DNA of 64,000 nt from Ashinkailepas kermadecensis. Lineage: Eukaryota > Arthropoda > Thecostraca > Neolepadidae. Under the pieces are notes generated by a model that saw nothing but the letters and a program-made list of their open reading frames with translations, was not told the origin of the DNA and made no database searches. Made by a program: the position numbers and the translations under genes. The stretch lies in contig JAOTOM010005135.1 of NCBI GenBank assembly GCA_034440615.1, positions 744,001-808,000 on the forward strand, given 5' to 3'. Numbering within the stretch: the stretch's first letter is position 1; every line of letters starts with the position of its first letter. This document shows, piece by piece, positions 11,383-23,887 of this stretch.

Positions 11383-12175
11383 ACTGCTGGCGCCCATTGT
11401 CCAACGACCGGGAGGAAGTAACGGGCAAAAAACTGGCTGCGGCGTTTCCCTCCATTTCTGTGGGCGGCAACACCAAAGGCAGACGGAGCAGATTGCCTGT
11501 GAAGAAGAGAGGGGAGAGGGGTGAGAGAGCGAGAGATACTAGGGCTGGGTAGAACAGTAAGGAAGCTTTGAAGTGGTCCAGACCGATGGCGCTCTCGCCG
11601 GCAACCCACAACCGGCCTGCCACCCGCTGTTTGGCCCTCCGGCCAGTCAACCTGTACAAACAAGCTAAATACTCCAATTATTCTCTGTCCAGATAACAGG
11701 TTTTAATTTTCTGCCAGCTGGTTAGTCTCTGTCTTGGTTATTAATCCGTGTTTCTGCTCCCAAGATATGAGCAAAATATTTTTGGTTATTCGAGGGGGGC
11801 ATGTATGTATGTGCAATCGGCAGGTGCTTGGAATGCCTGTTCATAGCTGGCAAGATTAAATATATTGTTTGTCGTGGTTTTCTATTCATTGATATCCACC
11901 AAGAAATCCCGGTTGGCCTATGAAACAGGTGAGCTATTTGCCTGGTCCCAATAATTCTTCCTTGACATTTTCTTCTCCTTGAAATCTTTAACCTGGGCAC
12001 AATGGCTTTAATTAGCAGGCGGATGAATTCGTGCCGCCGGTTACAAAATGGCCGCCAGCCAGCGTGGAACACGGTCGGTAAGGACAAGCTAACGGTTCCA
12101 CGGATCACGACGTATTCGTAACCGATGCTGCGCTCCACCGACTTAATATAGCGACAATGCGACCTTTCCGGTTGT
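11383..12175. other. single-copy spacer with an unassigned 138-codon minus-strand frame
   Basis: 11383-11640 is GC-rich; the rest is AT-rich. A minus-strand open frame at 12138-11722 is longer than chance usually gives and lies outside any array. Its translation is not recognised, no splice context was identified, and codon use looks unremarkable. I would not call it a gene. Confidence 0.4.
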
Positions 12176-12400
12176 GAACTGTGAACCCAGGTGTCGCACC
12201 TACAACTTGGTTCCAGGTGTCACACTTGCAACTTTAGTTCCAGGTGTCACACCTGCAACCTTAGTTCCAGTTGTTGCGCCTACAGTTCTGTTCCCTGGTG
12301 TTGTGCCTGCTACTCTGATCACAGGTGTCGCACCTGCAGCTCTAATCCTAGGTGTCGCACCTGCAGCTCTAATCCTAGGTGTCTCACCTGCAGCTCCATG
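12176..12400. repeat. 27-bp minisatellite, about eight diverged copies
   Basis: Units on the pattern CCAGGTGTCGCACCTACAAC. Each contains a small inverted repeat (AGGTGT...CACCT). Unit identity is moderate, so the array is older than its neighbours. Confidence 0.85.
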
Positions 12401-12800
12401 CTTGTGCCACACTATCCCCTCCCCGGTAGTCTGGCTTGCAGCTAGATGCATGTTTTCGTCGGTTTTATAAGCTTACCAGACGGTTCCTTTGTGTTTGCTT
12501 ACTAATAGAAGTTGCCCGAATTTATCCGGATATTTTGGTGCGGTAGGCTGTTTTGCAGGTGCCTGTTTGATTATGGCAATTGTGTCGCGGGTGTATGGAA
12601 ACTGATAAAGTGTACGATGAGTGGAAACCCTGCTCGAGTCATCCACAGGGGTGTAAAATGCAGCAACAAAGCCATTAAAATGGAATGGTTTAACGACTGT
12701 CCAGGACGCTGAGCTCTTCGTAGCTGTTTGGAACATTTCAATGTCTATCGTTGGATCTGTCACCAGCCAGTCACCGTCTGTCTGTCTGATCTGTCACCAC
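12401..12800. other. single-copy spacer
   Basis: No recognised gene. Short frames on both strands overlap. Confidence 0.5.
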
Positions 12801-13315
12801 CTTCCTAACTCTACCCGGGCCACTTGTTTCCCTCTCCTCACCACCCCGATCACCCCTCCCCTCTACAAGAGGGCCACAGCCCCCTCACCATTCCACCTGA
12901 GCCACTCGCTCCCTTCCCCTCTCCATCCGGTACACCCCATCCCCTCTCCACTGGGGTCACCGCCCCCTCTCCATTCAACCTGGGCCACCCGCTCCCCTCC
13001 CCTCTGCACCCGGAACACCCCGTCCCCTCTCCACCGGTGCCACCGCTCCCTCCCCATTCCACCTGGGCCACCCGCTCCCCTCCCCTCTACATCCGGGACA
13101 CTCCGTCCCCTCTCCACCGGGGTCACTGCCCCCTCCCCATTCCACCTGGGCCACCTGCTCCCATCCCCTCTCCATCCGGTACACCCCTCCCCTCTCCACC
13201 GCCCCCCTCCCAATTATACCTGGGACACCCGCTCCCCTCCCCTCTCCACCCGGTACACCCCGTCCCCTCTCCACCGGGGCCACTCTCCCATCCCCACTCC
13301 ACACGGGGCCGGGGC
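12801..13315. repeat. 82-83 bp pyrimidine-rich minisatellite
   Basis: About six units containing ACCTGGGCCACCCGCTCCCC and CCCGTCCCCTCTCCACC. ACCTGGG recurs at 12978, 13061 and 13144, an 83-bp period. The + strand is strongly C/T biased, so frames stay open on both strands for lack of stops rather than because of coding. The 308-codon frame at 12741-13667 is judged spurious. Confidence 0.9.
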
Positions 13316-15395
13316 GCCGACTCTTTATCCAATGGCCCTCCATATTAGCGGTGGTGCCGTCCAGCTCTTTCAGATCGGTGGCGATCGACTGTGCTGGGAG
13401 GAGGCTCGGAAACTGGTTCTCGCCACCAGCCCTGAGAAATGTGTTCCTGGCCAGCGTCGAGGTCGCCGAGAGTTGCGTGCGTGGTCTCCGCTGCTGTCTG
13501 TGTACAGCGTTGTAGTCTCCAAGAATCCGATTCCGTGGCATCGTGTCCAGTGGCGGGGAGAGCGTGAAGGAAAAGGGGTCGCGTCTGGGTTATATTGGGT
13601 CGCGTCTGTATGTCCGGAAACTCATCCTCTGTTGAGAACTGTTGCCAAAAGTACCGTCATTGCATGAACACACTAGACACGGTATTTAACGGAGACAAGT
13701 CATTAGTGATTAACGATTAGTGGTAGAAACGAGGAAGGACAAGTGTAGGCAATATTTACATTTATGAATGTAGTTGAATGTATGAAGACATGCACGCATT
13801 TCGGAAGGCATTCGGATGTCTGCCGCAACCGTCAAGATTATGCCACCTGATGTAATATTGGGATATCATGTGAGAATGTTATGTAAAAGTCGTGTTTATC
13901 GCCAGTAATCCCGCTAGACTACTTACCTGGAATAATTCGTGTTGATAGAGAACGATTGGCATCTCGATAACGAACTGGTATTTCCAAAGTCAATTAGTGT
14001 TTCGGTGATCAAATGAGTTCAATATATATTTGAAACATTAATAGACTAACAAATTGCTTCGGCGATGTAATCTAGAAAGAATGTAGTTGTGATACTTATA
14101 AAGGCAGGTGGGCATCACAGATGAGATGAGTGGCCATGTGCTTCGGGGACTTTACTCGCATCCAATACCACGAATCGATATTATTGTGTCCAGATAATAG
14201 CTTCCATATCATGGAAGTAGCCACGTTTGCCGTCAGTGATGCAGTGGGCCCTATTTAGTTTCAGTTTCGCTGAGCGGAGCTGCGTCAAAATGAATGCGCT
14301 AAATGCTCGGGTATCAGGGGGCCTTCATAGGGCTAAGATGTGACACGCGTCCTTACGGTGATGGTCCGGTTGGCCATAGAGCAAATATTTTACATGCACA
14401 TACTACACATTGTGCATATGGTTCCTTTCCAAGCAGTACCACCAGTGATTGAACACGACCTATAGTGTCTGAGTTGCACTACTTCACTGGTCTGCACTAC
14501 TTCCGTATGATTTTCCTGTATGGTGGAGGGCATAGGTAATGTTTCAACAACTTCAAAATCCTCCTTTTCGATGCTTCTAATAATTTCAATCCATTGCTAT
14601 CACGTATCGCTTTTCATTTTAAACATGTCAATTTAATATTCAAGCATTACCTTCTACCGAATCCCACAGTGTGAAGGCGAAAAATGTGCTATCATAACGT
14701 GCTTTCCCTTTTACATTTATTACCTTTACATTATTACCTATTACATTCTTACACTCCGGTTCCAAAAGTGGCACGTGAGAACCCAGCTTAGACGTCAGAC
14801 TCAGGTGTTTCGAGTGCGGCGGCATACACCGCTCGGTGCCAAATGTCCACTCCAGTCGAGGTAGTCCCATGGCCACCGTGGAGGCCACCGAGCCGCCGTG
14901 GCACCAAGTTGGTCGGGCGTCCAGGGCCGGGAGCGTCCCGGCTGGCCCTCCGCAGCGGCCGTGTCCGGCCTCCGTCACGACGTCGGCCCACGTCTGGTGT
15001 CGGCCACCCGGTCCAAGCGACCGGCACAAAGGGAGCCGTTCACCACCGACCATGTCCTCGGCGGCCATCTCTTTGGCGGCCGCGCTCTCACTCTCCAGCG
15101 TGCGGCTCTCGCCCGCTGGTGCCTCGGTCAGAGTACAATGGGCGGATGGCCGTGGCCGCCGCCGACAGCGGACCGTTGTCGCAACACCGGCCCGCTTTGA
15201 TTGAGCGCCGATATTGGCGTGGCGGGCGCCACTTGTGCTATGGTCTTCATCAGGTGCGAGTACAGTCGTGACGGTTGGGACGGCGCCGCACCGACCCGCC
15301 GAGCGCCTAGCCAGAGACAACAAGCCGGCCGACCACTTGCGCGCCGCCGCCGGCGCTGACCTCGTCCGGAACTAATCGGTGGCTCGGTAGTGGCT
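13316..15395. other. spacer: AT-rich centre, CpG-rich right part
   Basis: 13670-14640 is AT-rich with no sizeable open frame. 14790-15395 is rich in CpG and open on both strands (for example 15323-14640 - and 14843-15271 +) but has no recognisable domain. The CpG density could mark a promoter or just GC-rich spacer. Confidence 0.4.
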
Positions 15396-16330
15396 CGCGA
15401 CACACTTTGCGGCCGACACCCCGACCCGTGCAGCCCGGCCGACACCCCGACACCCAGACACCCCGACCCGTGCAGCCCGGACGACACCCCGACCCGTGCA
15501 GCCCGGCCGACACCCCGACCCGTGCAGCCCGGCCGACACCCCGACCCGTGCAGCCCGGCCGACACCCCGACACCCCGACCCGTGCAGCCCGGCCGACACC
15601 CCGACCCGTGCAGCCCGGCCGACACCCCGACCCGTGCAGCCCGGCCGACACCCCGACCCGTGCAGCCCGGCCGACACCCCGACACCCCGACCCGTGCAGC
15701 CCGGCCGACACCCCGACACCCCGACCCGTGCAGCCCGGCCGACACCCCGACCCGTGCAGCCCGGACGACACCCCGACCCGTGCAGCCCGGACGACACCCC
15801 GACCCGTGCAGCCCGGCCGACACCCCGACACCCCGACACCCCGACCCGTGCAGCCCGGCCGACACCCCGACCCTGCAGCCCGGCCGACACCCCGACACCC
15901 CGACCCTGCAGCCCGGCCACACCCACCCCGACCCTGAGCCCGGCCGACACCCCGACACCCCGACCCGTGCAGCCCGGCCGACACCCCGACCCGTGCAGCC
16001 CGGCCGACACCCCGACACCCCGACCCGTGCAGCCCGGCCGACACCCCGACCCGTGCAGCCCGGCCGACACCCCGACCCGTGCAGCCCGGCCGACACCCCG
16101 ACCCGTGCAGCCCGGCCGACACCCCGACACCCCGACCCGTGCAGCCCGGCCGACACCCCGACACCCCGACCCGTGCAGCCCGGCCGACACCCCGACCCGT
16201 GCAGCCCGGACGACACCCCGACCCGTGCAGCCCGGACGACACCCCGACCCGTGCAGCCCGGCCGACCCCCGACACCCCGACACCCCGACCCGTGCAGCCC
16301 GGCCGACACCCCGACCCGTGCAGCCCGGCA
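15396..16330. repeat. 26-bp very GC-rich minisatellite with an 8-bp sub-repeat
   Basis: About 32-35 units of CCCCGACCCGTGCAGCCCGG plus CCGACA. Irregular insertions of CCCCGACA make some units 34 or 42 bp. All six frames are essentially open. CpG is very dense. The minus strand has runs of 3-4 G every few bases. Confidence 0.95.
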
Positions 16331-16960
16331 GTCGTAATTAAACTGCGCCGGCGGCCGAGCGTGATGGACAGCTCACGCCGGCAGCGACGTCTCCAATTTC
16401 CGCCACCGGCCGCCGGCCGGCCCGGCGGCCGCCATGTTTGTTTTGTTGTGATCCGCTCTGGCAGAACGAGTCTGTTCCAGCATCGGGTCAGCGCGCAGCT
16501 CTCCGGCTCGGCGCCATGTCACCGTGCCGTACACACCCACGGCTGGGTCACAGCCCATGCACACTGGTGGTGCTGCTTATTTTTACCAGCACTCCACCTA
16601 CACAATATTTCAGGCGGAGGTCTCTGATCAATATTTTACCGTTCATTAGCTATCGGTGCCCATTCATATCGCGGGCGTTGGCCGGTCCAGACACTTCTCA
16701 AACTGGCCCGAGCGTGTGTCGGGCACAACCTCTGTCCATATTTGCATCACTAATCCCGACTTACGGCCTCGACTGACCGCTTCGGTCCGTATTCCAAATG
16801 AGCTGCGCTTCTCGGAGCCGCTGGTGCCGACCGGCGCGGTCCGACACGGTCCGGCACGGCTCGATGCCGGGCGGCTCGTCAGCCATCCCTGCGACACGTG
16901 GTGAACTGTGCCAGGCGGCCAGCGGCGAGGTGCACCGGCTACAAGACGAGCATTCAGTGT
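16331..16960. other. GC-rich single-copy spacer
   Basis: 16340-16440 is very CpG-rich, with GGCGGCCGCCATGTTTG near 16427. That resembles a YY1-type promoter motif, but no downstream gene is identified. Confidence 0.4.
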
Positions 16961-17332
16961 GCCGGTGCCTAGTCCGGTCCAGAGGTGCACACATGTACAG
17001 GCTGTCTCGTCCGGGTGTGATGGCCTGGCCGACGGCACCAAACTACGCTCCCGGTGCCTAGTCCGGTCCAGAGGTGCACACATGTACAGGCTGTCTCGTC
17101 CGGGTGGGATGGCCTGGCCGACGGCACCAAACTACGCTCCCGGTGCCTAGTCCGGTCCAGAGGTGCACACATGTACAGGCTGTCTCGTCCGGGTGGGATG
17201 GCCTGGCCGACGGCACCAAACTACGCTCCCGGTGCCTAGTCCGGTCCAGAGGTGCACACATGTACAGGCTGTCTCGTCCGGGTGTGATGGCCTGGCCGAC
17301 GGCACCAAACTGCGCTCCCGGTGCATAGCCGG
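16961..17332. repeat. 89-bp tandem repeat, about four copies
   Basis: CCGGTGCCTAGTCCGG recurs at 16962 and 17051 and twice more downstream, an 89-bp period. Copies are nearly identical, so the array is young. The unit includes GTACAGGCTGTCTCGTCCGG. Confidence 0.95.
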
Positions 17333-18130
17333 CGCAGGCTTTAAGACCAGAATTGTACATTAAGCTGTTGCCCAAGGGCCATTTACACATTGGTCGGATA
17401 GAGGTGGGCTATTTTGGATAAAGTTGAAAAGTTGAAAGTCACCTTTACAACGTAAACAAAATTTTATCACAAGTAATATCTCACTTATTAACATTTTACG
17501 CATTTATTTATATGTTTGGGTAGTGTAGTTTCATCTGTGAAAGGTAGTAATTAATGTTATTAGTTGTGGCTATCACTTACATTTGTTGTTGCATGAGTAC
17601 ACACGATATTAAATGGAACTATGAGCCATTGAAATTGTTGATCCATCTATCCTGGTCGAGCAATACTCATTCGTGCCTCGACTAAGCTTTGTAAAGCTCA
17701 GCAATCTGAATGGAAACTTTTTGATAATGTCATACAGGCTACGTAGACCGACTTGACTGCATTCATGTGCCTACTTTTCGGATCCTGGTTTCACACATCA
17801 GCTATTGTTGTATTATGTAATAATGGGAGTTGTTAAATTGGATGGATTGCTTAATCAACTAAGCAACTGGTTCCAGAGAGCTTGACATGTACTAGACAAG
17901 CTAGATGGTGAGGAAACCCTTCCATCAAATGCTGGCTTGAAATTAGCATGCGACTTCCGGATCTCAACAATACCTGTGAGGGGAGTGTAAAGCCGTCGGC
18001 TAGTGGCTTCCCACCATGCCAAGCTGGTGGCGCCAACTCTGTGGGTTGTACAACCCGGCTCATCAGCTGTGGTTCGGCCCACCGTCTGGGTGTGTGGTGG
18101 TCCGGTCCAGGGACCTGCAGCCCGGCCCAC
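17333..18130. other. AT-rich single-copy spacer
   Basis: No gene or repeat is seen. AT content is clearly higher than in the flanking arrays. Confidence 0.5.
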
Positions 18131-18497
18131 AGATGTGGTCTGGCCCACCTCTCACAGCTGTGGTCTGTGTGGTCTTGCCCGCCTCTCACAGCTGTGGTCT
18201 GGCCCACCTCTCACAGCTGTGGTCTGGCCCGCCTCTCACAGCTGTGGTCTGGCCCACCTCTCACAGCTGTGGTCTGGCCCGCCTCTCACAGCTGTGGTCT
18301 GGCCCACCTCTCACAGCTGTGGTCTGGCCCACCTCTCACAGCTGTGGTCTGGCCCACCTCTCACAGCTGTGGTCTGGCCCGCCTCTCACAGCTGTGGTCT
18401 GGCCCACCTCTCACAGCTGTGGTCTGGCCCGCCTCTCACAGCTGTGGTCTGGCCCACCTCTCACAGCTGTGGTCTGGCCCGCCTCTCACAGCTGTGG
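18131..18497. repeat. 25-bp minisatellite, about 14 copies
   Basis: Unit CTCTCACAGCTGTGGTCTGG plus CCCAC/CCCGC, in which CACAGCTGTG is palindromic. Variation is almost only CCCAC against CCCGC. Confidence 0.95.
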
Positions 18498-18590
18498 GTG
18501 TGAGAAGCGTGTCAGTTCATCGAAGTAGCGGCGGCACCTCATAGCTGATCGACCAAGACTGACTCCGGTCTGCATATTCGGGGCCGGGGC

Positions 18591-18895
18591 CACATCGTGT
18601 CGGGGCTGGGGTGGACCGTGTCGGGGCCGGGGTGGACCGTGTCGGGGCCGGGGTGGACCGTGTCGGGGCTGGGGTGGACCGTGTCGGGGCTGGGATGGAC
18701 CGTGTCGGGGCCGGGGTGGACCGTGTCGGGGCTGGGGTGGACCGTGTCGGGGCCGGGGTAGACCGTGTCGAGGCTGGGGTGGACCGTGTCGGGGCTGGGG
18801 TGGACCGTGTCGGGGCCGGCGTGGACCGTGTCGGGGCCGGGGTGGACCGTGTCGGGGCTGGGGCCACATCGCGTCGGGACCGGGTCACACTGTGT
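18591..18895. repeat. 21-bp minisatellite, about 13 copies
   Basis: Unit GTGTCGGGGCTGGGGTGGAC plus C, alternating GGGGCTGGGG and GGGGCCGGGG. The two ends are degenerate. The + strand carries four G-runs per unit pair. A seven-codon period gives spurious frames on both strands. Confidence 0.95.
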
Positions 18896-19801
18896 CGGGA
18901 CCGGGCCCGCATGGTATACCAGTAGCGGGCCCTGCTACCATTCCAGCAGAACGACATCATGGAGGATGTTACGTGGCCAGAGCGTGCACAAGGCCTGGCT
19001 CCGCTCTGTCCACCGCAGTCGGACTCATGTAGATGCCTTAGCTGTCTCGTGTAAATGCAAGGCTGCTCGTGATATGGATCAAACAACACCTTGAAGATAT
19101 ACGAGTATGTCGTATATCTTATCACCTATATCACCTCGTATCACCTATATCGTATATCACCTCGTATGTCTGCCTTGCTCCATAGTACGTCCTGAGAATA
19201 CCATCAGAGGTCAATTGTGATGAATGCGACCACATGACAACGAAATTAATGGAATACGATGTGATATGTGTGATCTCAAGATGTCAATGCATAAGATTCT
19301 AAGGAATTCAAAACATGCATATATTTTCCAGTCATTTGAATGCTGGGACACAACCGTGGATGTCTTTCCTTAACTATATTTACTTTGCTACACGTATGCG
19401 TTCGTTTGGAAAGGTCAGTCCGCAGTCCTACTGGCTTCGACTATTATTGGCAGTGCAAGAATCCGCCCAGTTCTGCTATAATAGGCCACACTTACACATT
19501 TTCCAACAGCATTGCTGCTTTTTAATACGCATCGTGTCGATGGGCTAATATGAGCTGATTTTTAATAATTCCTTGTGGCAGCTAAATCATCCTATCTATT
19601 AAATGCTCTTCCATTGGGATTGCATTGTACTAACTGTTCTTCCGGCATCCTTGGTCCAATATTTGTTGTGACAATACTTTCGGCATCGTCTCTAGACTGG
19701 ACTTCCACAGGTACAATGTTGATGGAGCTCAATGCGCTGATTCCATGTTCTCTACACTACGGCACTGTGACATGGGTGGACAGGTGGAGCACAGCGTCAC
19801 G
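18896..19801. other. single-copy spacer with an ATATC/CACCT mini-repeat
   Basis: 19095-19165 repeats short phrases such as CGTATATC and TATCACCT. The remainder is AT-rich with no gene recognised. Confidence 0.5.
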
Positions 19802-19927
19802 TGATGTGTTCTGTCAAACGGACCATGTTTTCCTGAACACGGCAAGGCTGTCAGACGGACCATGTTTTCCTGAACACGGCAAGGCTGTCAGACGGACCAT
19901 GTTTTCCTGAACACGGCAAGGCTGTCA
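19802..19927. repeat. 37-bp tandem repeat, about three copies
   Basis: GGACCATGTTTTCCTGAACA occurs three times with 37-bp spacing and near identity. This is a young, short array. Confidence 0.95.
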
Positions 19928-21085
19928 CAAACGGGAGTTGCACTCAAATCATTGCAGATAAATTGCGTGAACACGACGCATTGTTAAGATCTAGGTAAAA
20001 GTATTCTTTCATTCATGCGTTAGCTTACACCTGCAGTCAAGGTCGTACCATACGTCAGGTTCATTCAATCAAATGATGATGATGAATGATGAAAGATGAT
20101 GTCGGAAGCAATGCTCTCAGACTGATGTGCTATGCCGTATCCGTACGTCAGGAACTTAAGCTCCGGAACCAGACGTCACATGACTTATGTTCTGAGTCTG
20201 AGTGACTGGAAGTAAGATTCTAAGGTAGATCATGCACAACTTATCAGATTTATGTGCTCAGCTTGAGTATGCGACAAACACCGTTATAATTCCATCATGT
20301 GTTTTTAATGAACAGTGCCTGGATAAAGACACCGGGTGGATTCGTTCGAAGGCGTTTCAGTTTGCTCATACTTGGTCCACAATTCCCTTCCAAGGCCTTC
20401 GCAGACGACGGAACATGGCCTGGTGTGTATGACTTTGAAATGAAGGAACAGTTCTCACGGCCTCAATTGGCGGTATTTCCGCTCTGCTGAGAACTCTGGA
20501 CAGCCCTGTTCCAGTGGCAAGATTTGTTTGTGCCCTCTGTTAGCATTGGTGGCAATGTACACAATACACAATTCGTCAGTTTGTATAGGTAATCACGAGA
20601 TAACACTGCCGCTGAATGAACACACCGACTTCGCTGCGTCACGCCATTCCATTGTTAATACATACGGTATCTGACACAGCGTACTAAGAAATGTTGAATC
20701 AGAGACCATTTTCTCCTCCACTTAGCAAGCAAGCACATGATGTTCATTCATTTCCTGCTTTCTTCCATTCATAGCCAAGGTAGTTATGATCGCATCTCAT
20801 AGGCCACTCAGCCTTACATAGATCATTGTAACCGTATTCAATGATTGTATCTCAAGGGTAAATGCTTCTTAAAATCAAGGATAATCTTATTCGTAGAATG
20901 TAGACAGGTGTAACAAAGCAATTGCTTCCAGGTGACTCGGTTGCCGTCGATCGGTAAAGTCACTGCAGAACGTCGCCAGAAAGCCACATTCAACGACCAT
21001 GTAGTCGTGACTGTATGATCGAGCACTTTTGTGAACACACTCGGAACAGGTCCGTGACATGTCGTGTCCTTAAAAATGGCAAACA
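19928..21085. other. AT-rich single-copy spacer
   Basis: Contains a small ATGATG run near 20072. No gene or larger repeat is seen. Confidence 0.5.
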
Positions 21086-21375
21086 CCGCTTTATATCCAG
21101 CTGTGGTCAGTGACCCCGATTGTTATCAGCTTCTCTCGGCAGGTGGTGTCTACTTCAGAATAGATCGGCGGGTCCTCAATATCAGTTGTGGTCAGTGGCC
21201 CCGATTGTGATCAGCTTCTCTCATTCATTACAGACGTGTGAGGTGCGGTGTGTGCTTCTTGCAATATATCGGCGGTTCTTCCATATCCAGTTGTGGCCAG
21301 TAGCCCTCCCGATTGTGATCAACTTCTCTCGGCGTGCGGTGTGTACTTCTTCGGAATAGATCGGCGGGTTCTTTT
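21086..21375. repeat. degenerate tandem repeat, about 87-108 bp, three copies
   Basis: CCCCGATTGTGATCAGCTTC-like sequence recurs near 21113, 21200 and 21308, each followed by AATA(G/T)ATCGGCGG. Spacing is irregular because of indels. Confidence 0.8.
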
Positions 21376-21700
21376 GAGCTTGATTGGGGCTTCTTACAGT
21401 CGGATCAGCGCATCCTTGACCAGACCAGCCAGACCGTCCAGTTATGTGGAGCGGATAGTGACGATGCACTACTCCGCTCCGAGGCACATCAGGCGCCGAC
21501 ACTCAATGAGTGATCGCGGCCCACGCTCTTCGAACACTGCTGTCGGCGCTTGGCTGCGGTGGGGACGGGGTGTGCACAGTCACCTGCTACATGGGTGTCT
21601 GCAGAACTAAGCAAGCCCCCGCAGAGCCGCTGAACGGTCTGTGCAAAGGTCGCGACGACGTGCGGCGAGCCGCCGCTGAGCCGCGTACCGACGCATCGAA
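21376..21700. other. single-copy spacer
   Basis: CpG-rich. No recognised feature. Confidence 0.5.
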
Positions 21701-22060
21701 CACTGGACCGGCACACCCGCTGCCCAGGCAAACCGCTACAACAGCGAAGTACTGCTGGCCCACTACTGCACCGACACGCCTGCTGCCCGGGCAAACCCGC
21801 TACAACAGTGAAGTACTGCTGGCCCGCTACTGCACCGACACGCCTGCTGCCCGGGAAAACCCGCTACAACAATGAAGTACTGCTGGCCCGCTACTGCACC
21901 TACACGCCTGCTGCCCGGGCAAACCCGCTACAACAGCGAAGTACTGCTGGCCCGCCACTGCACCGACACGCCTGCTGCCCGGGCAAACCCAATACAACAG
22001 CGGGGTACTGCTGGCCCGTCACTGCACCGACGCACCGGGCACTGGACCGACGCACCCGTT
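21701..22060. repeat. 64-bp minisatellite, about five to six copies
   Basis: Units contain GCCCGGGCAAACCCGCTACA and GAAGTACTGCTGGCCCGCTA. The last units are diverged and lead into the 54-bp array at 22105. Confidence 0.92.
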
Positions 22061-22104
22061 GCCCAGGCAAACCTGCGGCAGTGAAACACTGCTGACCCGC
22101 CATT

Positions 22105-22412
22105 GGACGGGCACACTGCGCCGACACACCCGCTGCCTGGCCAAACCCGCTACAACGGAGCGTGCATCACTAAACAGACACACCCGCTGCCTGGCCAAAC
22201 CCGCTACAACGGAGCGTGCATCACTAAACAGACACACCCGCTGCCTGGCCAAACCCGCTACAACGGAGCGTGCATCACTAAACAGACACACCCGCTGCCT
22301 GGCCAAACCCGCTACAACGGAGCGTGCATCACTAAACAGACACACCCGCTGCCTGGCCAAACCCGCTACAACGGAGCGTGCATCACTAAACAGACACACC
22401 CGCTGCAGCCAA
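22105..22412. repeat. 54-bp minisatellite, about five near-identical copies
   Basis: Units contain CCCGCTGCCTGGCCAAACCC and GGAGCGTGCATCACTAAACA. The first half matches the core of the upstream 64-bp unit (CCCGGGCAAACCCGCTACAAC-type), so this array appears to derive from the end of that one. Confidence 0.95.
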
Positions 22413-23235
22413 AGATGGTTGCCACACGGGTGCACACGCTGCACGATCACCCACTGATGCATGGACTCCCCCACCTTCCGCTGAGGTACAAACGACCGGT
22501 GTACGAGCACATCACTGGCTGGAGGCCGACCACAGGGCCGGCGACTGGCGCGACCCCAGCGGCTGAAGGGCCGGCCATGTGCTGTGGCTTCAGGCTGTGG
22601 CGGGCCGGTGGGGCTTTGTCTGGCTTGTTGGGCGGCAGGGTAGAGTGGGACGAGAGAGGGCGTTGTTGCTCCGGCCGGCTCGGGCGGCTGCAATAAACCG
22701 TAACGAGCGGCGGTCGTCTCCATGGTGCGGCTATTGAGACATTCCGGGTGGCGAAGAGGAACGTGTCGGGCTGAACCACGCGTGACTCGGCCGAAATAAC
22801 GCGAGAGACGACGGAACAGTGGCGCCGTCAAAGGCGCGAGAATTACGGCTAGCGGCGTGCGGCTGCGTAAGAATCCGTTACCAATTCACGCGTGCAGGAC
22901 ATTCCGACCCAGATATCTCGAGCGGGTGTCTGCCTTTTGTCCGGTGGTGCCCGGTCGTGCCGTGCCATCGCCCAACCCTCCGCCCCATTAAGTCACATCA
23001 TTTAGTACAAACTACGACGGTAATAACACACCATAAACATTTCAATGCCGGTACGCCATGATAAATCGGATCATTGTCCGGCTAAGCACGCTATTAGGGG
23101 TTTACGCGTGAGATCGGAGTCTCCGTCGTGTTATTGATCGATCGGTCGTGAGAACGACCACGCCATCGTCCCGAAACAACACCAACACATCGCTGCATTG
23201 TCCGCACCCACCGCTCTTCACCCAGGTCTGGTCTG
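22413..23235. other. GC-rich then mixed single-copy spacer
   Basis: No gene or repeat is recognised. Confidence 0.5.
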
Positions 23236-23887
23236 ACCACGTGCTGTTTAGTGTGTACAGTACGCTGTTTAGTGTGTACAGTACGCTGTTTAGTGTTTGT
23301 ACCACGCTGCTTAGCGTGTGTAGTACGCTGCTTAATGCCTGCAGCACGCTGCTTAGTGTAAGTCGTACGCTGCGTAGTGTTTGTGGTACGCTGGGCAGTG
23401 CTTGCAGTACGTTGCTTAGTGTGTGTATTACGCTCCTTAGTGTTTGTAGTAAGCTGCTTGGTGTTTGTAGTAAGCTGCTTAATGTTTGTAGTACGTTGCT
23501 TAGTGTTTGTACTAAGCTGCTTAGTGTTTGTAGTAAGCTGCTTAGTGTTTGTAGTAAGCTGCTTAGTGTTTGTAGTAAACTGCTTAGTGTTTGTAGTACT
23601 TTGCTAAGTGTGTGTATTACGCTGCTTAGTGTTTGTAGTAAGCTGCTTAGTGTTTGTAGTACGTTGCTCAGTGTTTGTAGTAGGCTGCTTAGTGTTTGTA
23701 GTAAACTGCTTAGTGTTTGTAGTATGCTGCTTAGTGTTTGTAGTAAGCTGCTTAGTGTTTGTAGTAAGCTGCTTAGTGTTTGTAGTAAGCTGCTTAGTGT
23801 TTGTAGTAAGCTGCTTAGTGTTTGTAGTAAGCTGCTTAGTGTTTGTAGTAAGCTGCTTAGTGTTTGTAGTAAGCTGCTTATTGTGTG
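23236..23887. repeat. 21-bp AT-rich minisatellite, about 30 copies
   Basis: Unit AGTGTTTGTAGTAAGCTGCT plus T. The left third (23236-23420) is diverged and the right end (23740-23880) almost perfect, an age gradient. The seven-codon period produces frames on both strands, 258 codons + and 277 codons -. They read as repetitive Leu/Ser/Cys or Leu/Ser/Gln strings and are judged spurious. Confidence 0.95.

Noticed and set aside
11722..12138. 138-codon minus-strand frame in unique sequence
   Set aside because: Longest frame outside arrays, but no recognisable domain, no splice or promoter context, and within chance range for 64 kb.
12741..13667. 308-codon Pro-rich frame
   Set aside because: C/T-rich composition removes stops. 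The 83-bp period breaks the repeat frame, and the minus strand is also open.
16418..16440. YY1-type promoter motif (GCCGCCATGTTTG)
   Set aside because: Single motif in GC-rich sequence with no identifiable gene downstream.
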